The position numbers and the translations under genes are program-made. From the NCBI GenBank assembly GCA_016191985.1, contig JACPVB010000011.1:1-21572 (forward strand): a stretch of 21,572 nucleotides of DNA. The letters run 5' to 3'. Source of the DNA: Chloroflexota bacterium. GTDB taxonomy: Bacteria; Chloroflexota; Anaerolineae; Anaerolineales; Villigracilaceae. Within the stretch, counting starts at the first letter, position 1, and each line of letters opens with the position of its first letter. Of the stretch, positions 21,406 to 21,572 are shown piece by piece. Below the pieces are notes generated by a model. That model ran no database searches. It was not told the origin of the DNA and saw nothing but the letters and a program-made list of their open reading frames with translations.

Positions 21406-21572
21406 ATGATCCAAATTCAACTCTCCAACATCACCCTCGTTCTCGGCGCACGGCGCATCTTTGAGAATCTCAATTGGGAAATCCAGCGCGGACAAAAGAT
21501 CGGTCTCGTCGGTGCGAATGGCGCGGGGAAGTCTTCGCTCTTCAAATTGATCGAAGGCGAGCATTCCCCCGA
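21406..21572 (+). CDS. ABC-F family ATPase, N-terminal fragment (runs off window)
   Basis: Starts at ATG 21406 with AAAGG (21396-21400) 5 nt upstream and stays open to the window end (55 codons). The fragment shows LGARRIFENLNWEIQRGQKI followed by the Walker A motif GANGAGKSS (about residues 36-44), typical of the first nucleotide-binding domain of soluble tandem ABC-F proteins (Uup, EttA, YdiF types), which act on the ribosome. The subtype cannot be told without the inter-domain linker. Upstream promoter, short ORF and terminator suggest regulated expression. Confidence 0.85.
   Translation, partial: MIQIQLSNITLVLGARRIFENLNWEIQRGQKIGLVGANGAGKSSLFKLIEGEHSP

Noticed and set aside
21185..21409. 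74-codon GTG-start frame before the ABC-F gene
   Set aside because: It runs straight through a strong terminator and an inverted repeat, has no ribosome binding site and overlaps the ABC-F start codon.

Overview
The window looks like a chromosome segment of a Chloroflexota bacterium, most likely class Anaerolineae. This is inferred from the gene set and from the style of the intergenic repeats; no marker gene here settles it. Base composition is moderate. Two genes (2039-2275 and 6150-7283) are clearly more AT-rich than their neighbours. No tRNA, rRNA, CRISPR array, transposase or phage gene is visible.

Layout. Positions 1-1856 hold the 3' part of smc (hinge end, coiled coil, ATPase head). 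Next come a small membrane protein and a V4R-domain protein, which meet a membrane-anchored PpiC-type foldase head to head at a shared terminator (3031-3060). On the minus strand, 4802-5899 is the classic rpsF-ssb-rpsR operon, with a leader that can fold over the rpsF ribosome binding site. An AT-rich lipoprotein converges on a PHP-domain hydrolase. From 8436 the plus strand carries secG with a clear promoter, an orphan family-5 solute-binding protein, an M20 dipeptidase, a DUF1385 membrane protein and a phosphodiester glycosidase-like protein.

The most distinctive part is 14578-18921. Three co-oriented secreted proteins form a cohesin/dockerin set: a PPC-cohesin-dockerin protein, a short cohesin protein with a C-terminal membrane anchor, and an M23 peptidase-PPC-(Thr/Pro linker)-cohesin-dockerin protein. 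Together they suggest a small cell-surface assembly: a membrane cohesin that may capture dockerin proteins, which themselves carry a cohesin and so could chain. No glycoside hydrolase is present, so this is not an ordinary cellulosome locus.

The right end holds a Cas4/RecB-like Fe-S nuclease (minus strand), a NYN-domain RNase-like protein and the start of an ABC-F ATPase. The ABC-F gene is preceded by a promoter, a 31-codon ORF and an intrinsic terminator, an arrangement that resembles an attenuator.

Many intergenic gaps contain palindromic or nested inverted repeats, of at least eight sequence types. Two 33-bp palindromes with the same core (GTCTTTAAGAC) lie in frame inside genes, smc and the nuclease, so they behave like protein-coding palindromic inserts.
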